Part shown: piece by piece, positions 28,777 through 35,426 of the stretch | How the letters are laid out: every line of letters starts with the position of its first letter | Position numbering within the stretch: the stretch's first letter is position 1 | Origin: a virus | DNA length: 64,000 bases | Virus record (IMG/VR): IMGVR_UViG_3300044629_000131 | Location: 1-64,000 of that record | Strand: one strand, 5' to 3' | Program-made: the position numbers and the translations under genes | The notes under the pieces: generated by a model | Databases searched by the model: none | What the model saw: the letters and a program-made list of their open reading frames with translations, nothing else | Told to the model about the DNA's origin: nothing

Positions 28777-29907
28777 ATGCCTACCAGTCCTTATTTTCCT
28801 ACCTACTACCAAGGTCATCCTGGTGAGCAAAACCTCGCTCAGGATCTTGCTGACGAACAGATCAAACTGTTTGGAACAGATATCTATTATCTTCCAAGAA
28901 CAATCTTGAAAGATAATACACTAGATGATATTATCTATTCTAAGTATCAAGAGCAATTCCAGATTGAGATGCTTCTACAGAACGTGGAAGGTTTTGGTGA
29001 GCAGTCAGAATTTATCAGTAAATTTGGTGTCAAGATTACTGACGAAGTGAAGTTTATTGTTTCATCTAGAAGATGGGATCAAGCAGAAGCACAGTACAAT
29101 CCAACCCTCACTGTTCCTGGAAGACCAAATGATGGAGATCTATTATACTTCCCACTCACTACAGATATCTACGAAATCAAATTTGTAGAAAGAGAAACTC
29201 CATTCTACCAGTTTGGTAAAATTCAATTCTTTATTCTAACTGCTGAAATCTATGATGTCGGCAACGACAACCTTGAAACTGGAGTTCCAGAGATTGATGA
29301 GATTGAACAACTCTTCTCTAGTGCGTTCAAGCTTGTCATGGATCCTGGCGGTATTGGTAACTTTACAGTTGGAGAAGAGATCGTTGGAGATGAGTTCCTA
29401 GCAAAGGCAACATCATCAATTACTGGTGGTACTATAAGTGGAACAATAATCAGCGATGGTGGAGCATTCTACAATCCAGCAATTCCTCCAACTGTCACAT
29501 TCTCGGCACCTCCAACAGGTGGTACTAGAGCTACTGGAACTGCCACGGTATCTTCAAATGGTATCGTGACTGGTATTTTCGTTACCAATCCTGGAAGTGG
29601 TTATACGTCTGCTCCTACAGTAACGATTGACTACTCACCAAAAGATAACAGAGCAGAAGTCAAGTCCTGGAACCCAGCAACTCGCACTCTTGAAGTCATC
29701 AACAGAACTGGCACATTCACAACTGCTGAGACAATTACTGGTATCACATCTGGCGCTAAGTGGAGTCCATTCACTTTTGACACTCTAAATAATACCAACA
29801 GCGCCTACGATCAAAATAGAGAGATTGAGGATACCGCTGACGATATTGTGGATTGGACTGAAAGAAACCCATTCGGTGAATTTGGAAATTATACAGGTAG
29901 CATCTGA
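28777..29907 (+). CDS. 14: Neck protein gp14 with inserted GSGY repeat
   Basis: A 376-residue neck protein (T4 gp14 is 256). The N-terminal part (PYFPTYYQGHPGEQNLAQDL, then EQIKLFG-DIYYLPR) is typical. The extra length includes residues about 210-290, with NPGSGYTSAPTVTIDYSP, the same module seen in gp8, gp18 and the fibre proteins. It acts in the neck with gp13. The stop overlaps the gp15 start by one base (TGATG). Confidence 0.88.
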   Translation: MPTSPYFPTYYQGHPGEQNLAQDLADEQIKLFGTDIYYLPRTILKDNTLDDIIYSKYQEQFQIEMLLQNVEGFGEQSEFISKFGVKITDEVKFIVSSRRWDQAEAQYNPTLTVPGRPNDGDLLYFPLTTDIYEIKFVERETPFYQFGKIQFFILTAEIYDVGNDNLETGVPEIDEIEQLFSSAFKLVMDPGGIGNFTVGEEIVGDEFLAKATSSITGGTISGTIISDGGAFYNPAIPPTVTFSAPPTGGTRATGTATVSSNGIVTGIFVTNPGSGYTSAPTVTIDYSPKDNRAEVKSWNPATRTLEVINRTGTFTTAETITGITSGAKWSPFTFDTLNNTNSAYDQNREIEDTADDIVDWTERNPFGEFGNYTGSI

Positions 29908-30710
29908 TGTTAGGATCACATTTTTATAACGAAATTACTCGCAAAAATATTATTGCTTTTGGTACACTCTTCAACAACATTACGTTGAGAAAGAAAGATC
30001 CAAATACAGGTGCTGTATTGGAAGAAGAGAAGGTCCAACTAGCATACGGTCCTAAGCAAAAGTTTCTTGCTCGCCTAGAACAAAACCCAGATGTTGGTAG
30101 AAAGGTTGGCATTACTTTGCCACGTATTTACTTTGAGATGACTGGAATTGATTACGATCCTACCCGTAAAACATCACCAATTCAAAAATACAAAACGATC
30201 ATTGCTGATAATGGTAATGAAGTCAGAGTTCAGTATGTTCCTGTTCCTTATAATATGAGTTTTGAATTGGGGATCATATCAAAATCACAAGATGATGCTC
30301 TACAAATTATTGAGCAGATCCTACCATACTTCCAACCATCATTCTCAATCACTCTGAATATGATCCCAGAGATGGATGAGAAGAAGGATGTTGCGATTGT
30401 TCTTAACGATATCAATTATGAAGATGAATGGGAAGATGACTATATGCAGCGCAGATACGTTGTCTATACTCTAAGATTTACTGCCAAGACTTACTTCTAC
30501 GGTCCTTACAGTCAGTCCGATATCATCAAGAAAGCAATTGTCTATGAAACTCTTGGAGATGCTGCTGTCAACAGAAGAACGGTCAAGAGAACATACACTC
30601 CAGTTGCTATTCAAGATCAAGATGGAGATAATGATGTAGATGCGGCAGATACGGCAATTCTAACTGCTGATGATAATTTTGGTTTTAACGAAGGTATAGA
30701 ATTCTATTGA
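29907..30710 (+). CDS. 15: Tail completion/sheath terminator gp15
   Basis: A 267-residue protein, close to T4 gp15 (272). gp15 forms the hexameric ring at the top of the tail that stabilises the sheath and docks to the neck. Shared motifs are FYN at the N-terminus, LPRI-----D--Y-P and QIIEQILPYFQPSF (T4: QIVEQILPYFQPHF). Unusual: near residue 237-249 there is DQDGDNDVDAAD, an EF-hand/dockerin-like calcium loop, not a feature of T4 gp15 as I know it. Confidence 0.9.
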   Translation: MLGSHFYNEITRKNIIAFGTLFNNITLRKKDPNTGAVLEEEKVQLAYGPKQKFLARLEQNPDVGRKVGITLPRIYFEMTGIDYDPTRKTSPIQKYKTIIADNGNEVRVQYVPVPYNMSFELGIISKSQDDALQIIEQILPYFQPSFSITLNMIPEMDEKKDVAIVLNDINYEDEWEDDYMQRRYVVYTLRFTAKTYFYGPYSQSDIIKKAIVYETLGDAAVNRRTVKRTYTPVAIQDQDGDNDVDAADTAILTADDNFGFNEGIEFY

Positions 30711-30711
30711 T

Positions 30712-31119
30712 ATGAGCTTAGAAGAGAACATGGAAGAACTACTCAATATTGAGGCAGAGGTTATTGATGAACCGAAGCCTGTGAAGGTTGAACGTGAAGG
30801 TGACAAGGAAGACAAGATCAAAGACTACGAATATACACGAGGGGAATTATACAACCTCATCAGCAAGGGTCAGGAGGCGGTACAAGGCGCCTTAGAGGTC
30901 GCACAGGAGAGCGGACACCCTAGAGCGTATGAAGTCGCTGTGAACGCCATGAAGCAGGTAGCAGACATGACTGACAAGCTTGTAGATCTTCAGAAGAAGA
31001 TGAAGGATTTAGATGCCGAGAATAAGAAAGTTACAAACGTTACAAATAATGCCATGTTTGTAGGCAGCACAACTGAGCTTCAGAAGATGCTGAAGCAGAT
31101 GGGAGGAGGCAAAAGATAA
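30712..31119 (+). CDS. 16: Small terminase subunit gp16
   Basis: A 135-residue protein (T4 gp16 is 164). It regulates genome packaging by the gp17 motor. The diagnostic core is ALEVAQESGHPRAYEV, followed by a coiled-coil segment (MTDKLVDLQKKMKDLDAENKK). Acidic N-terminus. In T4 gp16 and gp17 are adjacent; here about 4.3 kb with 14 small or accessory genes separates them. Confidence 0.9.
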   Translation: MSLEENMEELLNIEAEVIDEPKPVKVEREGDKEDKIKDYEYTRGELYNLISKGQEAVQGALEVAQESGHPRAYEVAVNAMKQVADMTDKLVDLQKKMKDLDAENKKVTNVTNNAMFVGSTTELQKMLKQMGGGKR

Positions 31120-31122
31120 ATA
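31115..31122 (+). promoter_or_regulatory. Candidate late promoter for basic peptide gene
   Basis: GATAAATA overlapping the gp16 stop, 25 bases before the ATG at 31147. Confidence 0.65.
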
Positions 31123-31146
31123 TTTTGTTGTCTCCATATTCAAGCG

Positions 31147-31248
31147 ATGGCAAAGTCACCTAATAAGAAGGGCAAAAACGGTTCTTCAAAGCAAAATCAA
31201 GGTAATGCTACTGCGAAGAAAGCAAAGAATGGGGGCAAGAAAAAATGA
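31147..31248 (+). CDS. 33-aa highly basic peptide
   Basis: Thirteen Lys and no acidic residue in 33 residues; it ends GGKKK. It is too short for most gene finders, but has its own late promoter box and a four-base ATGA overlap with the next gene. A DNA- or RNA-binding, possibly packaged, peptide is a guess from charge alone. Confidence 0.55.
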   Translation: MAKSPNKKGKNGSSKQNQGNATAKKAKNGGKKK

Positions 31249-31433
31249 CGCTCATAGCATTCGCAATCATGGGAATTGTTGAGGTAGCACCAAACGTCTG
31301 CCAAATTGATTACATGAGATATGTGGATGTTGCGAGTGTTAAACTTCCTTGCGACGTTGTGAAACTAAATATTATTGATACGAAGTCGGAAGATGCCAGT
31401 TCCAGCAACCAACCTAAATTACATCAGAAATGA
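31245..31433 (+). CDS. Hypothetical protein with hydrophobic N-terminus, 62 aa
   Basis: Begins TLIAFAIMGIVEVAPNVC, which resembles a short signal peptide or lipoprotein-like leader, followed by a polar domain with C19 and C36. Coupled to the basic peptide by ATGA and overlapping the next gene by 41 bases. No family recognised; the long downstream overlap lowers confidence. Confidence 0.5.
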   Translation: MTLIAFAIMGIVEVAPNVCQIDYMRYVDVASVKLPCDVVKLNIIDTKSEDASSSNQPKLHQK

Positions 31434-31671
31434 TGCGAACTGTGATCCACTAGCGACACAACCTGCTTCTACTACTGTAAATGTATTCAACGGAACAGAA
31501 GGTTGGACGGCATTTCAATACAAGGACTTCAACGGTGATTATGTTCCAAGAAATTCCAACAATACTGTAAGAACTCCTGGAACATTTCAAGCAAGGAACT
31601 ACGACAATACTACTAGAACTCCTGCTGATTATCAACGTTATGACACAACAAATAATCCAGTATTAGCATAA
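31393..31671 (+). CDS. Small probable virion protein, 92 aa
   Basis: Starts MPVPATNLNYIRNDANCD at the ATG at 31393; the upstream TTG at 31375 is in frame but less likely. Rich in Asn, Thr, Arg and Tyr with repeated NNTVRTPGTFQAR / DNTTRTPADYQR, an internal duplication of about 17 residues. The stop overlaps the next ATG (TAATG), implying coupling with the 461-residue structural protein. Confidence 0.6.
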   Translation: MPVPATNLNYIRNDANCDPLATQPASTTVNVFNGTEGWTAFQYKDFNGDYVPRNSNNTVRTPGTFQARNYDNTTRTPADYQRYDTTNNPVLA

Positions 31672-33056
31672 TGGCACAGTATAGCAAACACTACGAGGAT
31701 TTCCTACCACAGGAAAAAACAAACTTTGAGGTAGTCATGATTGCCGACGCAAACGGCAATGTTGGGCCTGGTAGTTCTGGTTCTTCTGTATCTTTTAGTG
31801 AAACAGCAGTAGATGCTTTTGGTCGTCTCAAAGTTACCGAACCATTCACTCTTGGTGATTACAAGCACCTTTATGCTATTGACCCAAACTTTTTAGATAA
31901 CCTAACTAATGGTGGCACAGCAACATATAATATCAATAAGGCTTGTGCTACTTTAGCAACCACATCAAACACCACTTCTCGTGCTGTTCATCAAACTAAA
32001 TTTTATCATCATTACCAGCCTGGTAAGTCACAGATGATTTACAGTTCGGTATGTTTTGGTTATGCTCAACAGAATGTAACCAAAAGAACTGGATACTTCG
32101 ATGATAGAGATGGTATCTACTTTGAGCAAGTTGGTGGTGCTACTGCCAACGGAACAACCAATGGCACTCTAAACTTTGTTGTTCGTTCTTATGTTAGCGG
32201 CACTGCTAGCGAAGCAACATTAGGAACTTACAAAAGAAGAGTTCCACAATCAGAATGGAACATTGATAAGTGTGATGGAACTGGTGTTTCTGGTTTCAAC
32301 ATCAATACTTCAAAAACACAACTAGTTTATATTGACTTCCAATGGTTGGGAGTTGGTAGAGTTCGTTGTGGTTTTGTTCATAATGGGCAACTTATTCTAG
32401 CACACCAATATTATTGTTCTAATGAACTTGATGAAGTTTATATCGCAAATCCTAATCTACCAGTAAGATGTGAGATACTAAACACAGGTACAACATCTGG
32501 TGGTTCATTTGATCAGATTTGTTCCACTGTTATGTCAGAAGGTGGATATGTTGAAAGTGGTATTGACTTCATGTATATGATGACAGCATCTAGGTCAGTT
32601 GCTGGTGGTGCTACTCTACCTGTTTTGGCAATTCGTTTGAAGAATACATTTCAAACTTACCCCAACAGAATTTCGGTTAGGTTAAATAATATTGCTTTGT
32701 ATCCTTCTGGAGAAACATTTTCATTCCAAATTGTTAAATTACCAAGTCAATCAAACTTGACTGGCACACTTAATTGGACCGATGTTGATACCAATAGTGG
32801 CGTTCAATATTCAGTTGGTGCTACTGGTTATACGGCAGGAAGTGGCGATGCTTTATTTGGTGGTTTTGTAACTGCTGGTTCGTCACAGAACTCTTTGTCG
32901 TCTGCTTCGACAGGTTCTATTTCTGCTGCCAAGAAAAACATTATTGTTCAAAATTTTGACTCTACTTCATCAGAAGTATATGTTGTGTTAGCAACAAATA
33001 TTGGTAATAACTCTGGAACAATTAGAGCAGCACTTCAATGGAGGGAAATCTACTAA
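31671..33056 (+). CDS. Probable virion structural protein, 461 aa
   Basis: Contains VDAFGRLKVTEPFTLGDYKHLY (about 47-68), a motif that recurs in structural proteins of large tailed phages, followed by a beta-rich body. No enzyme motif or membrane segment is evident. Location between terminase subunits, with AT-rich coding and Ser/Thr/Asn bias, is compatible with a fibre or capsid-decoration protein. The stop overlaps the next start (TAATG). Confidence 0.7.
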   Translation: MAQYSKHYEDFLPQEKTNFEVVMIADANGNVGPGSSGSSVSFSETAVDAFGRLKVTEPFTLGDYKHLYAIDPNFLDNLTNGGTATYNINKACATLATTSNTTSRAVHQTKFYHHYQPGKSQMIYSSVCFGYAQQNVTKRTGYFDDRDGIYFEQVGGATANGTTNGTLNFVVRSYVSGTASEATLGTYKRRVPQSEWNIDKCDGTGVSGFNINTSKTQLVYIDFQWLGVGRVRCGFVHNGQLILAHQYYCSNELDEVYIANPNLPVRCEILNTGTTSGGSFDQICSTVMSEGGYVESGIDFMYMMTASRSVAGGATLPVLAIRLKNTFQTYPNRISVRLNNIALYPSGETFSFQIVKLPSQSNLTGTLNWTDVDTNSGVQYSVGATGYTAGSGDALFGGFVTAGSSQNSLSSASTGSISAAKKNIIVQNFDSTSSEVYVVLATNIGNNSGTIRAALQWREIY

Positions 33057-33487
33057 TGAAAAACTATAAAGAAATCAAACATCTTGCTGAAGAAGCAAAG
33101 AAAAAAGAGAAAGAAGAAAAGCGTTTCTGTAAGCTCTGCCAAAAACCAGAGACAAGAAAAGAATGTTCCTATGGCGAGAAAGCATGGGATCGTTTCGCAG
33201 TTCCAGTTCAATCTATCAAAAGAGAAGAAGTAGAACTAGACGAAGCTGCTTGGACTAAAAAGGAGGGACAGAATAAGAATGGCGGTCTCAACGAAAAAGG
33301 TAGAAAGTCATACGAAAGAGCTAATCCTGGAAGCGACCTTAAGGCACCTTCAAAGAAAGTTGGAAATCCCCGCAGGGCGTCATTTTGTGCCAGAATGAAA
33401 GGACTAAAAAGTAAATTGACAAGTAAAAAAACAGCAAGGGATCCCGACAGCAGAGTAAATAAAAGCTTGAGGGCTTGGAACTGTTAG
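33056..33487 (+). CDS. Basic DUF6321 family protein, 143 aa
   Basis: The C-terminal half carries GLNEKGRKSYERANPGSDLKAP, RRASFCARM and ARDPDSRVNKSLRAWNC, the signature of DUF6321, common in T4-like cyanophages and of unknown function. The N-terminal half is Lys/Glu rich with FCKLCQ, a possible half zinc site. The ATG at 33056 is preferred to 33038 because GGAGGG lies 9-10 bases upstream. It overlaps the previous stop by one base. Confidence 0.75.
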   Translation: MKNYKEIKHLAEEAKKKEKEEKRFCKLCQKPETRKECSYGEKAWDRFAVPVQSIKREEVELDEAAWTKKEGQNKNGGLNEKGRKSYERANPGSDLKAPSKKVGNPRRASFCARMKGLKSKLTSKKTARDPDSRVNKSLRAWNC

Positions 33488-33488
33488 A

Positions 33489-33537
33489 TTTCATACCTTT
33501 TCATTCTTATAAATAGTAGTAATGAAAAGGTATGAAA
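33489..33537 (+). promoter_or_regulatory. 17-bp perfect hairpin covering RBS, late promoter in loop
   Basis: Bases 33489-33505 and 33521-33537 are perfect inverted repeats of 17; the 15-base loop contains a perfect TATAAATA (33508-33515). The right arm includes AAAAGG, the binding site for the ATG at 33538, and an alternative ATG at 33532. With T4 spacing the late start site is 33521, the first base of the right arm, so late mRNA cannot form the hairpin. This is the arrangement known upstream of T4 genes e and 49. Confidence 0.85.
33508..33515 (+). promoter_or_regulatory. Perfect late promoter TATAAATA for endonuclease VII-like gene
   Basis: Exact match to the T4 late consensus, 23 bases upstream of the ATG at 33538, in the hairpin loop. 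Confidence 0.8.
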
Positions 33538-33948
33538 ATGTCAGAGAAAATTTGTACTAGGTGTAAGAATTCAAAACCAAGAACACCAGAATATTTCCCA
33601 CTTCACAATAAATGTAAAGATGGTTTAGATAGTTGGTGTAGAGCTTGTAGAGCGTCTTATCGTAGTGAAATAAACAGAGGAAAATTTAGAGGACAACTTA
33701 CTGATGATGAGGTAAGAAAACTGAAGCAACAAATCACATGTGATATATGTGGTAAAGAAGATACTGGTGGATCCAAGAACAATAAACATCTAGGCAAAGT
33801 AAAATCTTTGGTTATGGATCATGACCACCACACTGGAAAATTTAGAGGAATGTTATGTAACCACTGTAATAGAGGATTGGGCAACTTTTTTGATAATGTA
33901 AATACTTTGGAAAATGCCATTTTGTACCTAAAAAAGTGGAATTGCTGA
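33538..33948 (+). CDS. Endonuclease VII-like HNH nuclease, 136 aa
   Basis: Residues 68-111 give C-x2-C, then MDHDHHTGKFRGMLCNHCN, matching the beta-beta-alpha-Zn site of T4 gp49 (zinc C68, C71, C107, C110; D94/H95; N111). T4 gp49 resolves branched DNA before packaging. This protein instead has an extra N-terminal C-x2-C...C-x2-C domain (C6, C9, C34, C37) and lacks the long C-terminal dimerisation part of gp49. So it may be the phage resolvase, or a free-standing HNH/homing-type nuclease. Start set by AAAAGG at the correct spacing to 33538; 33532 is too close. Confidence 0.8.
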   Translation: MSEKICTRCKNSKPRTPEYFPLHNKCKDGLDSWCRACRASYRSEINRGKFRGQLTDDEVRKLKQQITCDICGKEDTGGSKNNKHLGKVKSLVMDHDHHTGKFRGMLCNHCNRGLGNFFDNVNTLENAILYLKKWNC

Positions 33949-34002
33949 CAAAAACCTGCCAAAAAATTTGTTGTTATTATAATTAGTTTTGAGGTTTCCA
34001 TT

Positions 34003-34158
34003 ATGATAATGAGACTGAAAGAAGAAGATATCACACGACTTATTCTTGCTTGCGAACTTTACAAGAACTCAACTGGATCAGAGTATATCTGGGATCAGTA
34101 TGAAGAACTTATAAAGACACTTAAAACTTACCTTGAACAATACTCTACCGATGACTAA
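34003..34158 (+). CDS. Hypothetical 51-aa acidic protein
   Basis: Two predicted amphipathic helices (KEEDITRLILACELYK and YEELIKTLKTYLEQY). GAGG lies 9-10 bases upstream of the ATG. It overlaps the following gene by 8 bases. Not recognised. Confidence 0.55.
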   Translation: MIMRLKEEDITRLILACELYKNSTGSEYIWDQYEELIKTLKTYLEQYSTDD

Positions 34159-34240
34159 TACACTTATAAGTGCTGTGCTAATTTTTTCAAGCATAGCACT
34201 TTTCATTTATTGGGGGTTGAATAATGCTTACCCTAGTTGA
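34151..34240 (+). CDS. 29-aa single-pass membrane peptide
   Basis: Almost the whole peptide is one hydrophobic helix (LISAVLIFSSIALFIYWG). It overlaps both neighbours, as tiny genes in T4-like phages often do. Its coding strand includes an imperfect 12-bp hairpin (34168-34201). Support is from overlap and composition only. Confidence 0.4.
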   Translation: MTNTLISAVLIFSSIALFIYWGLNNAYPS

Positions 34241-34337
34241 ACACTTAGCATCAAGTCCAATTTGGTTAGGACTTTGTGGATTTGGTATTATTGTCCTACC
34301 TATTATAGGAATACAATACATACACAAAGATAAATGA
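34224..34337 (+). CDS. 37-aa single-pass membrane peptide
   Basis: Hydrophobic segment about 13-31 (IWLGLCGFGIIVLPIIGI), short basic end. GGGGG lies about 8 bases upstream of the ATG. ATGA overlap with the next gene. Function unknown. Confidence 0.5.
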   Translation: MLTLVEHLASSPIWLGLCGFGIIVLPIIGIQYIHKDK

Positions 34338-34459
34338 TACATGATTTTCCTTGGGGAGTAATCACAATACTAGGTTGTGGTCTTTTATTTACTTTGTATG
34401 TCATCTACTACATATTACGGATGGCAAACGAGGAAATGAAAGACCATGGCAGACACTAA
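34334..34459 (+). CDS. 41-aa single-pass membrane peptide
   Basis: Hydrophobic segment about 6-28 (PWGVITILGCGLLFTLYVIY), then a charged tail with MANEEMKDHGRH. Coupled upstream by ATGA; overlaps the thermonuclease start by 14 bases. Function unknown. Confidence 0.5.
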   Translation: MIHDFPWGVITILGCGLLFTLYVIYYILRMANEEMKDHGRH

Positions 34460-34883
34460 AGATCCATATATCTACCGCATCAAATCAGTTGGTAAGGTTG
34501 TAGATGGAGACACTATTGACGCTGATATTGATTTGGGTTTTGATATTAGCCTCACTAAACGAATTCGCTTGGCGGGTATTGATACACCAGAAAGCCGCAC
34601 GGCAGATCCATACGAAAAGAAACTCGGACTTCAAGCAAAAGATTGGTTGAAGAGCAGATTAGAATTTGCTAAGGATATTATCATCAAGACTGAACTTCCA
34701 GACAGCACAGAGAAGTATGGTCGCATCATCGGACACCTGTATATTAACGGAGAAGAAGTCTCTGTCAATAACCAGATGATCGCTGAAGGTCATGCCTGGG
34801 GGTATGATGGCGGCACTAAAGCTAAGGATTTTAACATCCTAAAGGAAATCCGAATTGCTAAAGGAACCTGGAAAGAAGTATAA
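34446..34883 (+). CDS. Thermonuclease (staphylococcal nuclease-like)
   Basis: A 145-residue SNase-fold protein. It keeps the catalytic layout of Staphylococcus nuclease: VVDGDTI with D22, RLAGIDTPE with R41, D46, T47 and E49, and YGRIIG with R93, so calcium-dependent phosphodiester cleavage is expected. No signal peptide is present, so it acts in the infected cell or in the particle. Members are widespread in marine T4-like phages; host DNA degradation is the usual suggestion. AAATGAAAGACC precedes the ATG without a strong ribosome binding site; it is probably coupled to the overlapping upstream peptide gene. Confidence 0.88.
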   Translation: MADTKDPYIYRIKSVGKVVDGDTIDADIDLGFDISLTKRIRLAGIDTPESRTADPYEKKLGLQAKDWLKSRLEFAKDIIIKTELPDSTEKYGRIIGHLYINGEEVSVNNQMIAEGHAWGYDGGTKAKDFNILKEIRIAKGTWKEV

Positions 34884-34935
34884 TTTATAAGCATGTAAAG
34901 ATATACTTATTAAATCGTAACATATTGTAACACTT

Positions 34936-34973
34936 TTTTCTGCTACATAGCTTATAATAAATGTAGCAGAGAG
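34936..34973 (+). promoter_or_regulatory. Hairpin over RBS with TATAAT-type box in loop
   Basis: Bases 34939-34948 and 34961-34970 form a perfect 10-bp stem, extended by U.G, U-A and U.G pairs to 34936/34973. The 12-base loop contains TATAAT (34953-34958), with AATAAATG (34956-34963) as an alternative late-type box. The right arm covers AGAGAG, the likely ribosome binding site for the ATG at 34980. Same architecture as at 1464 and 33489 but a weaker stem end and promoter. Confidence 0.55.
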
Positions 34974-34979
34974 TTACAT

Positions 34980-35192
34980 ATGTACGGGACTTATTTTATT
35001 GTTGTGTTCTTTGCGATCCTGATAGCATATGCTGGGGTCGAAGAAACTATGAAACTCTTTGTCTATGCTGATCTCCAATTACGCTATGCGTTTGTAAGAG
35101 TTCAGATGAAATGGATGGGTTGGAAACTCAAGAGGCAACTTGTAAGAGATACAACCGATTTCAAAAAGTTTCTCAAGGAGTATGACAAATGA
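34980..35192 (+). CDS. Small single-pass membrane protein, 70 aa
   Basis: Hydrophobic residues 4-20 (TYFIVVFFAILIAYAGV), then a basic helical cytoplasmic-type domain (KWMGWKLKRQLVRD). This pattern is conserved near the terminase genes of cyanophages, without known function. Own promoter and hairpin upstream; ATGA overlap with the next gene. Confidence 0.7.
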   Translation: MYGTYFIVVFFAILIAYAGVEETMKLFVYADLQLRYAFVRVQMKWMGWKLKRQLVRDTTDFKKFLKEYDK

Positions 35193-35401
35193 ACACAAAG
35201 ACTTGTCCTAAGTGTGGTGCTAATTGGATTGACGGACAGCACTACTGGACTGGAACAAATAAACCTGGGAATGAACTAGACCTCGCAGGATTAGTTTGTA
35301 ATAAACTAGGTGATGATACTTGTATCAATCCCTGCCGTGGTAAAGAAGGTGGTGTTACCTGGGAGAAGAGATTGAAGGAGTTGGAAGAAGACCACCCCTA
35401 A
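35189..35401 (+). CDS. Small Cys-rich zinc-ribbon-like protein, 70 aa
   Basis: C6-x2-C9 near the N-terminus and C37, C45, C49 further on, with W/H between, suggest a zinc ribbon-like fold (TCPKCGANWIDGQHYW). The end is charged helix (EKRLKELEEDHP). Coupled by ATGA to the membrane protein. Function unknown. Confidence 0.65.
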   Translation: MNTKTCPKCGANWIDGQHYWTGTNKPGNELDLAGLVCNKLGDDTCINPCRGKEGGVTWEKRLKELEEDHP

Positions 35402-35404
35402 ATA
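35397..35404 (+). promoter_or_regulatory. Candidate late promoter for large terminase
   Basis: CCTAAATA overlapping the upstream stop, 23 bases before the GTG at 35427. Confidence 0.55.
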
Positions 35405-35426
35405 CCAGTAGTGACTAGGTTTTATT

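Noticed and set aside
33978-33983. TATAAT before the tiny gene at 34003
   Set aside because: No -35 hexamer at a workable distance; AT-rich background makes it weak.
34168-34201. 12-bp imperfect hairpin as a terminator
   Set aside because: It lies inside overlapping small genes and has only a short, interrupted T run.
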